Positions 33,845 to 41,511 of a stretch of 64,000 nt of DNA are shown in pieces. The stretch is taken from assembly GCA_959597175.1 (NCBI GenBank), contig CAUFXM010000009.1, positions 1 to 64,000 of the forward strand, given 5' to 3'. The stretch's first letter is position 1, and each line of letters begins with the position of its first letter. This DNA comes from an uncultured Methanomassiliicoccales archaeon (lineage in GTDB: Archaea; Thermoplasmatota; Thermoplasmata; Methanomassiliicoccales; Methanomethylophilaceae). The position numbers and the translations under genes are program-made. Below the pieces are notes generated by a model. That model made no database searches, was not told the DNA's origin, and saw only the letters and a program-made list of their open reading frames with translations.

Positions 33845-34375
33845 TTGTTTTCCTCCTTTTGCAGCATCCGGTTGCCCGAAAGCTGTGCTTCTATGATTGC
33901 TCGGGACGTTATTTAACCGATTTCAAGGATGGATGAAGCAACCATAGTATTTAAAGAAGATAATAAAATTTATATAATGTTGTTTTCAAAAATGTCGTTA
34001 AGTATGCCAAATACGTGGTTTTCTTTATAAGTCACTATATAAAGAAATCGTGTTTTTATATAAATGCAAATTATATTATCATATTTAGGATAATATTATG
34101 AGTTTTATTCATTACAGGATAATCAACTAACCTGTCATCGGACCCCCCTTGCATGGTCCGGAGTGTCCGTAACCTGGATTATACATACATCCATCCATCG
34201 ACGTCCAATACATATGCTGGCTATCGTACGTCGGAATTCTTCCCATATATATTATATAAATATGAGTTAGTCGGCGAACGTCATTTCTTGAGCACGTTAA
34301 AATCATCCTGGGACCCGATATTAACTTCAACTTCATTCGTGGAAGGAAGGAACCAAACTTATATCCGAGGACGAT
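33845..34375. promoter_or_regulatory. Divergent control region of mtaCB2 and the RamA operon
   Basis: 530 bases, strikingly AT-rich against GC-rich genes. It holds GGATGGATG (33927-33935) before mtaC2 and ACATCCATCCATCG (34187-34200) before the RamA operon, matching the words upstream of mtaC1. A perfect 10-bp inverted repeat, TTTCTTTATA with TATAAAGAAA (34020-34029, 34038-34047), contains a TATA-like box on each strand. Another inverted repeat, CGACGT with ACGTCG (34199-34204, 34228-34233), and a long TATA region (34243-34260) lie before the plus-strand operon. No gene is seen inside. Confidence 0.55.
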
Positions 34376-34975
34376 ATGGGAAAACCCATGTATGTATACA
34401 TTCTAGGAGGCTTCCTCGGAAGCGGGAAGACCACCCTGCTCATGAAGATCGCCTCCATGTACACGAAACGCGGCCTCAAGACCGCTATCGTCGTGAACGA
34501 GTCCGGTTCCGTCGGAGTGGACGGAGCCACGCTCAAAGCCGAGGGCTACGATGCTGTGGAACTCCCGGACGGATGTATCTGCTGTTCCCTGTCGGGTACG
34601 CTGCAGTCCGCCCTCAAGAGCATCAAGAGGGACATCGACCCCGACATCATTATCATCGAGCCCACGGGCCTCGCACTCCCCCACAAGGTGAAGGACCTGG
34701 TCCGCGTCGCCATGATCGACGACGAGGCAACGTACATCATCGGTGTCGCCGACGTGCAGAGGTTCGAGGACCTGATCAAGAAGAAAGAGCAGTTCTTCAA
34801 GATGCAGATGTCCAAGGCCGACTTCATCCTCATCAACAAGATGGACCTTGCCAAGCCCGGACAGATCGACGAGGTCTCCGCCTGGCTCAAGTCCGAGTAC
34901 CCCGACAAGCCCATCATGGCCATCTCCGCCAAGACTGACGAGAACATCGACAAGCTCTACGAGATGATGAGATGA
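34376..34975 (+). CDS. G3E-family (CobW/HypB-like) GTPase of the RamA operon
   Basis: 199 residues. Walker A GGFLGSGKTT (residues 11-20), the metal-binding GCICC motif (about 65-69; CxCC is typical of CobW/COG0523 metal chaperones), IIEPTGLA as the Walker B region, and NKMDL (about 153-157) for guanine. It lacks the C-terminal CobW domain, which keeps it short. Such GTPases deliver zinc, cobalt or nickel to enzymes. It overlaps the His-rich gene by four bases, and that gene overlaps ramA, so delivery of a metal to the methanol system (zinc for MtaB, or iron or cobalt for corrinoid activation) is a reasonable inference. Confidence 0.88.
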   Translation: MGKPMYVYILGGFLGSGKTTLLMKIASMYTKRGLKTAIVVNESGSVGVDGATLKAEGYDAVELPDGCICCSLSGTLQSALKSIKRDIDPDIIIIEPTGLALPHKVKDLVRVAMIDDEATYIIGVADVQRFEDLIKKKEQFFKMQMSKADFILINKMDLAKPGQIDEVSAWLKSEYPDKPIMAISAKTDENIDKLYEMMR

Positions 34976-35622
34976 GCGAGCACGATCATCATCACGACCA
35001 TGACCACTGCGACCATGAGCACGAGCCCACCTCCATCGAGCAGGCGGGCGGCTGCGCCGTCGGTCTCAGCGGCACCATCACGGGATTCAACGCAGACGCC
35101 GAGGCCAGGTTCGCCAAGGCGCTCATGCAGGTGGGCGACTGGGTCACGAAGGAGTCTGGCTGCCTGCTGGGCCACATCAAGGCCGCCATCGTCAAGGAGG
35201 ACGGCAGCGGGATCACCCTGAACCTCACCGATGTTGAGAACGGCGTCGAGCACCACGGGACCATGGAGCCCCAGGAGAAGGTGCACTTCACCTTCATGTG
35301 CGCCGTGCTGGACGTGGACGAGCACGAGCTCAAGCACCGGATGTACCACACCATCGACGACACCGGTCTGGACTACGAGCTGGAGGAGAACGTGGAGTGC
35401 CACTGCCATGACCACGACCACCACCATCACGAGCATGGCGACGAGTGCCACTGCCATGACCATGAGCACGGGCACGATCACCACCATCACGATGAGGGCC
35501 ACCACCACGAGGACGGAGAGTGTCACTGTCCCGAGTGCGAGGCCAAAAAGGCTAAGGAAAGTCAGTCCGAGAAGAAGGAGAAGACGTCCTTCCTCGACAG
35601 GCTAAGGAGGAAAAAGCAATGA
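34972..35622 (+). CDS. Histidine-rich metal-binding protein of the RamA operon
   Basis: 216 residues. Both ends are packed with His: residues 3-20 (HDHHHDHDHCDHEHE) and about 141-183, where HxHxxH runs alternate with CHCHDH units, giving dozens of possible metal ligands. Between them lies a folded domain of about 110 residues (GGCAVGLSGTITGFN, GLDYELEEN) of no family known to me. The tail is basic (RLRRKKQ). It probably stores or hands over zinc, nickel or cobalt to the GTPase encoded before it. ATGA overlaps with both neighbours point to a three-gene operon with ramA. Confidence 0.8.
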   Translation: MSEHDHHHDHDHCDHEHEPTSIEQAGGCAVGLSGTITGFNADAEARFAKALMQVGDWVTKESGCLLGHIKAAIVKEDGSGITLNLTDVENGVEHHGTMEPQEKVHFTFMCAVLDVDEHELKHRMYHTIDDTGLDYELEENVECHCHDHDHHHHEHGDECHCHDHEHGHDHHHHDEGHHHEDGECHCPECEAKKAKESQSEKKEKTSFLDRLRRKKQ

Positions 35623-37235
35623 GATACGGAATATCGCTGGACATCGGAACCAGCGGAACCAGAGGGCATGCCATCGAGCTCGACACGGGGAAGATCATCT
35701 CCACGTCGGTCACAGAGTGCCACCCCCTCCCCGGTGCGAACATCATGGACCACCTGACGTTCTGCATCAACGTGGGGACGGAGACCGCGCACAAGATCCT
35801 CATAGACACCGTGAACAAACTGATCGCCACCATGGGGATCGACCTGAACCAGGTCGACAGGGTGAGCATCTGCGGGAACCCCATCCAGCTGTCCCTCTTC
35901 CAGGGCATCCCGGTCGACGACCTCGCCTTCGCCGGCGAGAACGCCCACAAGGCCAGGGGGATTAAGGAGCAGAAGAGGGACGCAGGCTCCTTCTCCGCCG
36001 TTGACGTCGGACTCAACGTCAGGGACGGATGCGAGCTGCTGGTCCCGCCCGCGATCAGACACGAGATCGGTGCCGACGCGCTGGCGATGATGTACAAGAG
36101 CGGCTTCCTCGAGCAGAAGGAGAACTGCCTCGTCACCGACTACGGTACCAACGCCGAGATGGCGCTGAAGATCGGCGACGACATCTACACCGGATCCGCG
36201 GCCGCCGGTCCCGCCATGGAGGGGCAGTCCATCAAATGCGGGATGCTCGCCGGACCCGGTGCGATCTCCGACCTGGAGTACGACTTCAAATGGGTCACGA
36301 AGGTCCTCGACGACGACATCCTCCCCCAGGACGGCGACAAGGTCGACTTCGGCCTCGAGATGATCGAGGAGAACGGCCCCATGCACGGCAAGGCGAAGGG
36401 AATCACGGGAACCGGTGTCATCGCCGCCGTGTCCGTCGCCCTGGACGAGCACCTCTGGAGGAAGGGCAAGCTGACCACGTCCGACGGCAAGATGCACTTC
36501 CAGGACGGGGTCTACATCGACTCCCACGACATCTCCGAGGCTCTGAAGGCCATCGGTGCCATGCGCGCCGGTCACTTCACCCTGCTGGAGCACGCCGGAA
36601 TCAAGTTCAGCGAGCTGGACATCATGTACATGGCCGGTGCCTCCGGTACCTACGTTGATGCCGTGAAGGCCAGGGACGTCGGTCTCCTGCCTCCCTCCTG
36701 CGGCACCATCTACCAGTACGGCAACACGTCCCTGGCCATGGCCACCGACATCCTCAGGAAGCCCGAGCTCCTCGACGAGCTGCAGGACATCGCCAACGGG
36801 ATCAGGGCCAACCACATCATGTTCGCCGGCGACAAGATCTTCGAGCAGATCTACACCCAGGAGCTGGCCCTCTGCGACGAGGGCATGCCCATGGAGATGT
36901 ACAACAAGAACAACGCCATGGTCGGCATCCAGGAGCTGCCCAAGCCCAAGGGGACGCCCACCGTGCACCGCATGGTCCAGCGTGACATCCCCGACCTGGG
37001 AGAGAGGGGACTGTACATCCTCCACGACATCGGGACAGAGCTCCGCGGATACATGGAGGGCTGCACCGGATGCAAGAAGTGCGAGAAGGAGTGCCCCGAG
37101 AACGCGCTCACGGTCACCGACGACAAGGAGATCGTCGTCAAGACCAAGAACTGCCTGGGTACCGCCTGCTACAGGTGCCAGTTCAGCTGCCCGCACAAGG
37201 TCTACAAGTACGATCAGCTGAAGCTCACCTTCTGA
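35619..37235 (+). CDS. ramA: RamA-type corrinoid protein reductive activase
   Basis: 538 residues, the length of RamA. RamA uses ATP and low-potential electrons to reduce inactive Co(II) corrinoid back to Co(I). The ASKHA-type ATPase part begins GISLDIGTSGTRGHAIEL; TDYGTNAEMALKIGD (about 172-186) and GAGSxT-like loops follow. The C-terminus holds two [4Fe-4S] sites: CTGCKKCEKECP (about 482-493) and CLGTACYRCQFSCP (about 512-525). It is well placed beside two mtaCB sets, so MtaC is the likely target, although Ram proteins were first characterised on methylamine corrinoid proteins. A strong terminator follows. Confidence 0.95.
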   Translation: MRYGISLDIGTSGTRGHAIELDTGKIISTSVTECHPLPGANIMDHLTFCINVGTETAHKILIDTVNKLIATMGIDLNQVDRVSICGNPIQLSLFQGIPVDDLAFAGENAHKARGIKEQKRDAGSFSAVDVGLNVRDGCELLVPPAIRHEIGADALAMMYKSGFLEQKENCLVTDYGTNAEMALKIGDDIYTGSAAAGPAMEGQSIKCGMLAGPGAISDLEYDFKWVTKVLDDDILPQDGDKVDFGLEMIEENGPMHGKAKGITGTGVIAAVSVALDEHLWRKGKLTTSDGKMHFQDGVYIDSHDISEALKAIGAMRAGHFTLLEHAGIKFSELDIMYMAGASGTYVDAVKARDVGLLPPSCGTIYQYGNTSLAMATDILRKPELLDELQDIANGIRANHIMFAGDKIFEQIYTQELALCDEGMPMEMYNKNNAMVGIQELPKPKGTPTVHRMVQRDIPDLGERGLYILHDIGTELRGYMEGCTGCKKCEKECPENALTVTDDKEIVVKTKNCLGTACYRCQFSCPHKVYKYDQLKLTF

Positions 37236-37244
37236 GCGAAAACA

Positions 37245-37258
37245 GGGCCGCAAGGCCC
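37245..37258 (+). terminator. Terminator of the RamA operon
   Basis: GGGCC-GCAA-GGCCC hairpin nine bases after the ramA stop, followed by TTTCTTCCTTTTTTC, a clear T-run. Confidence 0.8.
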
Positions 37259-37309
37259 TTTCTTCCTTTTTTCATATCTATCAAAGAAGAGTTGAGGAGA
37301 AGTGTGACT

Positions 37310-37325
37310 GCCCGCGCATGCGGGC
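37310..37325 (-). terminator. Terminator of the ABC importer operon
   Basis: GCCCGC-GCAT-GCGGGC hairpin 15 bases past the ATPase stop on the minus strand; the minus-strand continuation is AGTCACACTTCTCC. Confidence 0.5.
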
Positions 37326-37340
37326 GTAACAGGTTTCGTG

Positions 37341-38222
37341 TCACTGGTTCAGGACGTTCTCCTTCTCGAGCTCCTCCAGGACCCTCTTCCTGAGTGCGGT
37401 GAACTCGGGGGATGCGCGGTCCCTTGGCCTGGGCCAGCTTATCTCGACGACCTCCTTGATCTTCGCCGGACGCTTGGTCAGGATGACCATCCTGTCCGAC
37501 AGGTAGACCGCCTCGTCGACGGAGTGGGTGATGAAGATGATCGTCTGGTCGGTCTTGTCCAGGATCCTGATCAGGTTCGCCTGCATCAGATTGCGGGTCT
37601 GTGCGTCCAACGCCCCGAAGGGCTCGTCCATGAGGATGACGTCCGGGTGTGTCACCAGGGCGCGGGCGAGAGCCACACGCTGCTTCATCCCTCCGGAGAG
37701 CTCGTGGACCCTCGCGTCGGCGAAGTCCTGGAGCCCCACCAGCTCGATGTACTTCAGCGCCCTCTCGCGCCTCTCCTCCTTGGGGACCCCCGCGATCTCC
37801 ATGCCGAACTCGACGTTCTTCCTCACGGACCTCCAGGGGAACAGGGCGAAGTCCTGGAACACCATGCCCCTGTCGGACCCCGGCCCGTTGCACTCGCGGT
37901 CGCCTATGAGTATCTGGCCGGAAGTGGGCTGGATCAGACCGGCGATCAGCCTGAGGATTGTGGTCTTCCCGCATCCGGATGGGCCGACTATGGATATCAG
38001 CTCCCCCTTGCGGATATCCAGGCTGAAGTCTTCCAGGACGACCGTCTCCGACTCGTCGGTGCGGTAGGTCTTGTTTAGACCCCTGATGTGGATCTGGACG
38101 TCCCCCTCCCTCAGCTGGTCGCGGGGCTTCACCACATCGGACTCGGTGGCGCTGCTCTGGGTGACGCCCTCGCCGAGAGGCTGCAGGCCGTCACCGCCCA
38201 TTGCTGCTGTTTCCTCAGACAT
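37341..38222 (-). CDS. ABC importer ATPase, sulfonate/nitrate type
   Basis: 293 residues. After a 40-residue flexible start come Walker A GPSGCGKTT, Q-loop VFQDFALFPW, signature LSGGMKQR, Walker B VILMDEPFGALD and the switch His in ITHSVDEA, the exact set of TauB/SsuB/NrtD-type ATPases. It powers uptake by the permease encoded just upstream (overlap of 8 bases). Substrates of this class are sulfonates, nitrate, cyanate or pyrimidine precursors. Its place beside the coenzyme M genes favours a sulfonate, perhaps CoM itself, which is inference. Confidence 0.93.
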   Translation of the reverse strand: MSEETAAMGGDGLQPLGEGVTQSSATESDVVKPRDQLREGDVQIHIRGLNKTYRTDESETVVLEDFSLDIRKGELISIVGPSGCGKTTILRLIAGLIQPTSGQILIGDRECNGPGSDRGMVFQDFALFPWRSVRKNVEFGMEIAGVPKEERRERALKYIELVGLQDFADARVHELSGGMKQRVALARALVTHPDVILMDEPFGALDAQTRNLMQANLIRILDKTDQTIIFITHSVDEAVYLSDRMVILTKRPAKIKEVVEISWPRPRDRASPEFTALRKRVLEELEKENVLNQ

Positions 38223-39036
38223 GTGACATCCCCATCCTTGTTGTGATGAACTTGTGGACGTATCCGGCGAGCCCCGTGGTCACTATGCCCAGGACGGCGA
38301 TCACCACGATCGCCGCGTAGGCGGATGGCCAGAACCCTGCCGTCGCCTGCTCGGACAGATAGAATCCGATCCCTCCCAGCTGGGGAGCGTACAGCTCCGC
38401 CGCCACGATACACATCCATCCTATCCCCAGACCGACCTTCACACCGTTCATCAAGTACGGCACGGCGCTGGGGATCATCACCTTGTAGAAGATCTGCAGG
38501 GACGACGCCCCCATGGTCCTCGCGGCGTCCATCAGATTCTGGTCGATCTTCTGGACACCGAAGATGATGTTGGTGAGCAGCGGGAAGAATATCCCGATGA
38601 ACACCACGAGGATGGGACCTATTGTGTAGTTGATGGCAAGGATAAAGATGGGGGCCCATGCTATGGGCGCGATAGGCCTCAGCACCTCTATCACGGGGGT
38701 GGCGAACTCGTTCAGGGTCTTCGAGTATCCGAAGACCAGTCCGAGAGGGAGGGCGACGATCAGCGCCAGGGCGAATCCCAGCAGGAACGTCTTCATGCTT
38801 GACGCTATGAAGTGCCACAGTGAGTAACCGCTGATGGAGTCGCCGTTGTACACCAGGTTCACCAGCGCGTCCCACGTCTCCACCGGGGTGGGGATCGCCG
38901 TGGAATCCGCCAGCACGGCGATGTCCCACCAGGCGAATACGAAGCAGACCAGCGACGTGATGGATATCACAGCGGTCCTGAACCACCTGTGGTACCGGTT
39001 GTTCTCGTCGTAGGTCCAACCCATTATGGTCGACAT
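38215..39036 (-). CDS. ABC importer permease, sulfonate/nitrate type
   Basis: 273 residues, six predicted membrane helices, BPD_transp_1 fold. The coupling motif EAA...G reads DAARTMGASSLQIFYKVMIP (about residues 173-192), as in TauC/SsuC. RPIAPIAWAPIFILA is the conserved stretch before it. ATG 39036 follows a GAGG Shine-Dalgarno; the in-frame GTG 39042 is two codons upstream. It begins seven bases after the binding-protein stop. It works with the adjacent ATPase and binding protein. Confidence 0.93.
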   Translation of the reverse strand: MSTIMGWTYDENNRYHRWFRTAVISITSLVCFVFAWWDIAVLADSTAIPTPVETWDALVNLVYNGDSISGYSLWHFIASSMKTFLLGFALALIVALPLGLVFGYSKTLNEFATPVIEVLRPIAPIAWAPIFILAINYTIGPILVVFIGIFFPLLTNIIFGVQKIDQNLMDAARTMGASSLQIFYKVMIPSAVPYLMNGVKVGLGIGWMCIVAAELYAPQLGGIGFYLSEQATAGFWPSAYAAIVVIAVLGIVTTGLAGYVHKFITTRMGMSHV

Positions 39037-39043
39037 GGTCACC

Positions 39044-40264
39044 TCAGCTAGTGGACAGCATTCCGTTGATGGTCGTGATTGTCATCGGGGGAGCGCCCAC
39101 GAACCCGAACTGGGCAGAACCGTTCTGCAGGGATGTGGCCACCCCGGCTCCGTTGGCGGCGGCCAGGAGGTTCACGCTGATCCCGTACTTCTCGAAGATC
39201 CCCTGGTCGATTCCGAGGTGGATCGCAATCTGGTGTATGTCGCCGGAGATGATGGCGACGGTGACCGACGTGGCGGTGTAGCTGGCGTCCTCGCTGTACT
39301 CGAAGTCCAGAGCCTGGGCTAGGTAGCCGTCGTTCACGTACCTCTGGGCGAACTCGTGTATGCTGCTGAATCCGAGCTGCGCCATCGTCCTACCCAGCTG
39401 GTTGGTCTCGTAGAGACTTGTGACCAGGGACTCTATGGAGGTCTCCAGGCTCACCAGGGGCGCATCCTCGCTGTCCACGTCGGAGGTGTTCCCGTAGGTG
39501 TAGGTGACGGACGTGAGGGACTCGACGATGACGTCCCTGTCGGTGATCCCGGTGCGGTCCATGGCCAGCTGGACGAGGTGGTTGTAGTTCTCACTACCGG
39601 GATTGCTGATGGCGTCGTTGACCCAGTTGACGGACTCCACGTATGCGGCGAGGAACCTGACGGTGGCATCCTCATTCGCGTTGATGTAGGAGTGCGAGGC
39701 CCCGATGACGCAGCAGGTGTGTCCGGGATCGAACTGGTCGGAGGACATAAGCGAGTTGCAAGGACGGGTGGTGCTCTCCAGGAGCGCCTGGTACTGGGGC
39801 TGCCAGATGATACCGCCGTCGATGTAGCTGTTGGAACTGTTCTCGAAGGCGGCCGCGTTGGTTATGGACGAGACGTAGTAGACGTTGTTGGAGTTCGACG
39901 ACGTGTCAACACCGTCGGAGTATGGTACGAAGTTCAAACCCATGCCCAGGACTATGTTCATGAGCTGGATGTGCTGGATGGCCGTGGTTCCGGAGGTCCC
40001 GAAGACCTTCCCTCTCCAATTTTCGATGATATACTGGATGTCCCCATCGGCATCGAGCTGCGGGTTGCCGTCGGAACCCACCACGATGAAGTCACTGGCG
40101 GTATACTTGGCGTCGATGTATATCCCCGACCCCTCTGTGTTCACCCTGGCGACCAGGGTGATCTCCCTGTCCTCGGAGTCCTGGTTATAGAACAGGACGA
40201 GGATGGATGACGAGAGGAGGAATGCCACGACGATCGCCGCCGTTAACACTACTTTCTTATCCAT
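39044..40264 (-). CDS. ABC importer substrate-binding protein with permuted domain order
   Basis: 406 residues. An N-terminal membrane helix (about 3-27) anchors it outside. The part normally central in SsuA/TauA-type proteins comes early (RGKVFGTSGTTAIQHIQL at about 83-100; IDGGIIWQPQYQALLES near 150), followed by the usual C-terminal helices. The piece that normally opens the protein stands last: VTVAIISGDIHQIAIHLG, GIFEKYGISVNLLAA, and QFGFVGAPPM (about 335-395). This order suggests a circular permutation. ATG 40264 is chosen because the signal helix follows it; an upstream extension of 24 codons lies in the promoter. A TATA-like TTTTATAATC lies near 40302-40311. Confidence 0.85.
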   Translation of the reverse strand: MDKKVVLTAAIVVAFLLSSSILVLFYNQDSEDREITLVARVNTEGSGIYIDAKYTASDFIVVGSDGNPQLDADGDIQYIIENWRGKVFGTSGTTAIQHIQLMNIVLGMGLNFVPYSDGVDTSSNSNNVYYVSSITNAAAFENSSNSYIDGGIIWQPQYQALLESTTRPCNSLMSSDQFDPGHTCCVIGASHSYINANEDATVRFLAAYVESVNWVNDAISNPGSENYNHLVQLAMDRTGITDRDVIVESLTSVTYTYGNTSDVDSEDAPLVSLETSIESLVTSLYETNQLGRTMAQLGFSSIHEFAQRYVNDGYLAQALDFEYSEDASYTATSVTVAIISGDIHQIAIHLGIDQGIFEKYGISVNLLAAANGAGVATSLQNGSAQFGFVGAPPMTITTINGMLSTS

Positions 40265-40410
40265 GGAATCACCTATTGTATGATTCCATCCCCAGAAGTC
40301 GTGATTATAAAACCCTGTCAGGAATATTTTATACAATCAGGATAAAAACTAATCACGTTATTCCAAAAACACATCGGATGGGGGAATGGCGGGCACACGG
40401 CCCGCCTGTT

Positions 40411-41511
40411 TCAGAGGGCGCCGGTGAACCTGTCCCTGATGGCCTCCGCCGTCATGGAGATGTTCGGGGAAGCGGAGTTCCCTGGACAGATCAGGACCCT
40501 CAGGAACGAGAAGCCCCCATCGCCCATAGCCTCCCTGACGCCTTCGGCGTCGTAAACCGATGCCGTCGGAAGACCGAACCCTTCGGCCACCGAGACCATG
40601 TCCACGCATCCGTACGCCGGATTGATCTGGTTCCCCGTGGAACCGAAAGTCCCGTTGTCCATGCAGACCACCTTGAGGTTCTCCGGACGGTACTGGGCCA
40701 GAACCGGCAGTATGGAGGATCCGAGGAGGCTCCCGTCGCCGTCGACCACGAACACCCTCCTGTCGGTGCACAGGGCCATCCCCAGGCCGATCGGAGAGGC
40801 CTGCGTATAGCTCCCGAGCATGTAGAAGTTGAGCGGGCGGTCGTCGGTCGCGCATACCTCCTTGGACGGCACGCCGATGTTGGAGACCACTATGTCGCCC
40901 TCATCCACCGAGGACATCATCGCCGCTATCGCATCGAGACGGGTCATCGTGGGCTCCGGGACGCGGAACGCCGGCCTGGCAGGGACCTCATGCCCACGGG
41001 GCGGGTAGTCCAGGTCGGTCCTCTCGGACTTACCCCACAGCCTCGGACGGATGAGGACGACGGAAATCCTGTTCCTGGCGTAGGCATCCTCCACTGCCCT
41101 CCCGATCGAGGGGATGTCCTCAGGTTCCCCCACGTCAAGGCAATCGATGTCGTAGACGGTCAGCAGCTCCGGGATCCTGGTGTTGAAGCATTTCTGGGCC
41201 TCTATCTTCTCGTCGTCGACCCCCCTCCAGCTCGCCAGGATGACCAGAGGCAGCCTGTAGCAGGCGGTGAGCGACATGATGGCGTTCATCATGTTCCCCA
41301 GACCGGAGCTCTGTATGGACATCACCGGACGGGACCCGACCAGGTACGCTCCTGCGCATATCCCCACGCCGTCCTCCTCGCGGGTCACATCGACCACCTT
41401 GAACCGATGGTGAATGAGGTCGGTGAACCCCTTGTTCTTGTCGCATGGCAGACTCACGACGACGTCCACTCCGGCGGAGACCAGCTGGTCCGCCACCTCC
41501 TGCTCATGCAT
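40411..41511 (-). CDS. comDE: Sulfopyruvate decarboxylase ComDE (fused)
   Basis: 366 residues. Decarboxylates sulfopyruvate to sulfoacetaldehyde in coenzyme M synthesis, using thiamine diphosphate. The N-terminal ComD half holds DVTREEDGVGICAGAYL with the ThDP-activating Glu, and SSGLGNMMNAIMSL. The C-terminal ComE half has the ThDP-magnesium motif GDGSLL...DNGTFG. In many methanogens ComD and ComE are separate; the fused form matches Methanosarcina. ATG 41511 follows a GGAGGG Shine-Dalgarno and overlaps the cysteate synthase end by 8 bases; a start 7 codons upstream is less likely. Last gene of the CoM operon. Confidence 0.92.
   Translation of the reverse strand: MHEQEVADQLVSAGVDVVVSLPCDKNKGFTDLIHHRFKVVDVTREEDGVGICAGAYLVGSRPVMSIQSSGLGNMMNAIMSLTACYRLPLVILASWRGVDDEKIEAQKCFNTRIPELLTVYDIDCLDVGEPEDIPSIGRAVEDAYARNRISVVLIRPRLWGKSERTDLDYPPRGHEVPARPAFRVPEPTMTRLDAIAAMMSSVDEGDIVVSNIGVPSKEVCATDDRPLNFYMLGSYTQASPIGLGMALCTDRRVFVVDGDGSLLGSSILPVLAQYRPENLKVVCMDNGTFGSTGNQINPAYGCVDMVSVAEGFGLPTASVYDAEGVREAMGDGGFSFLRVLICPGNSASPNISMTAEAIRDRFTGAL

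Noticed and set aside
40411..41511. Phosphonopyruvate decarboxylase instead of ComDE
   Set aside because: Context with cysteate synthase and the COG1900/COG4871 genes, and the ComD-then-ComE order, favour sulfopyruvate decarboxylase.
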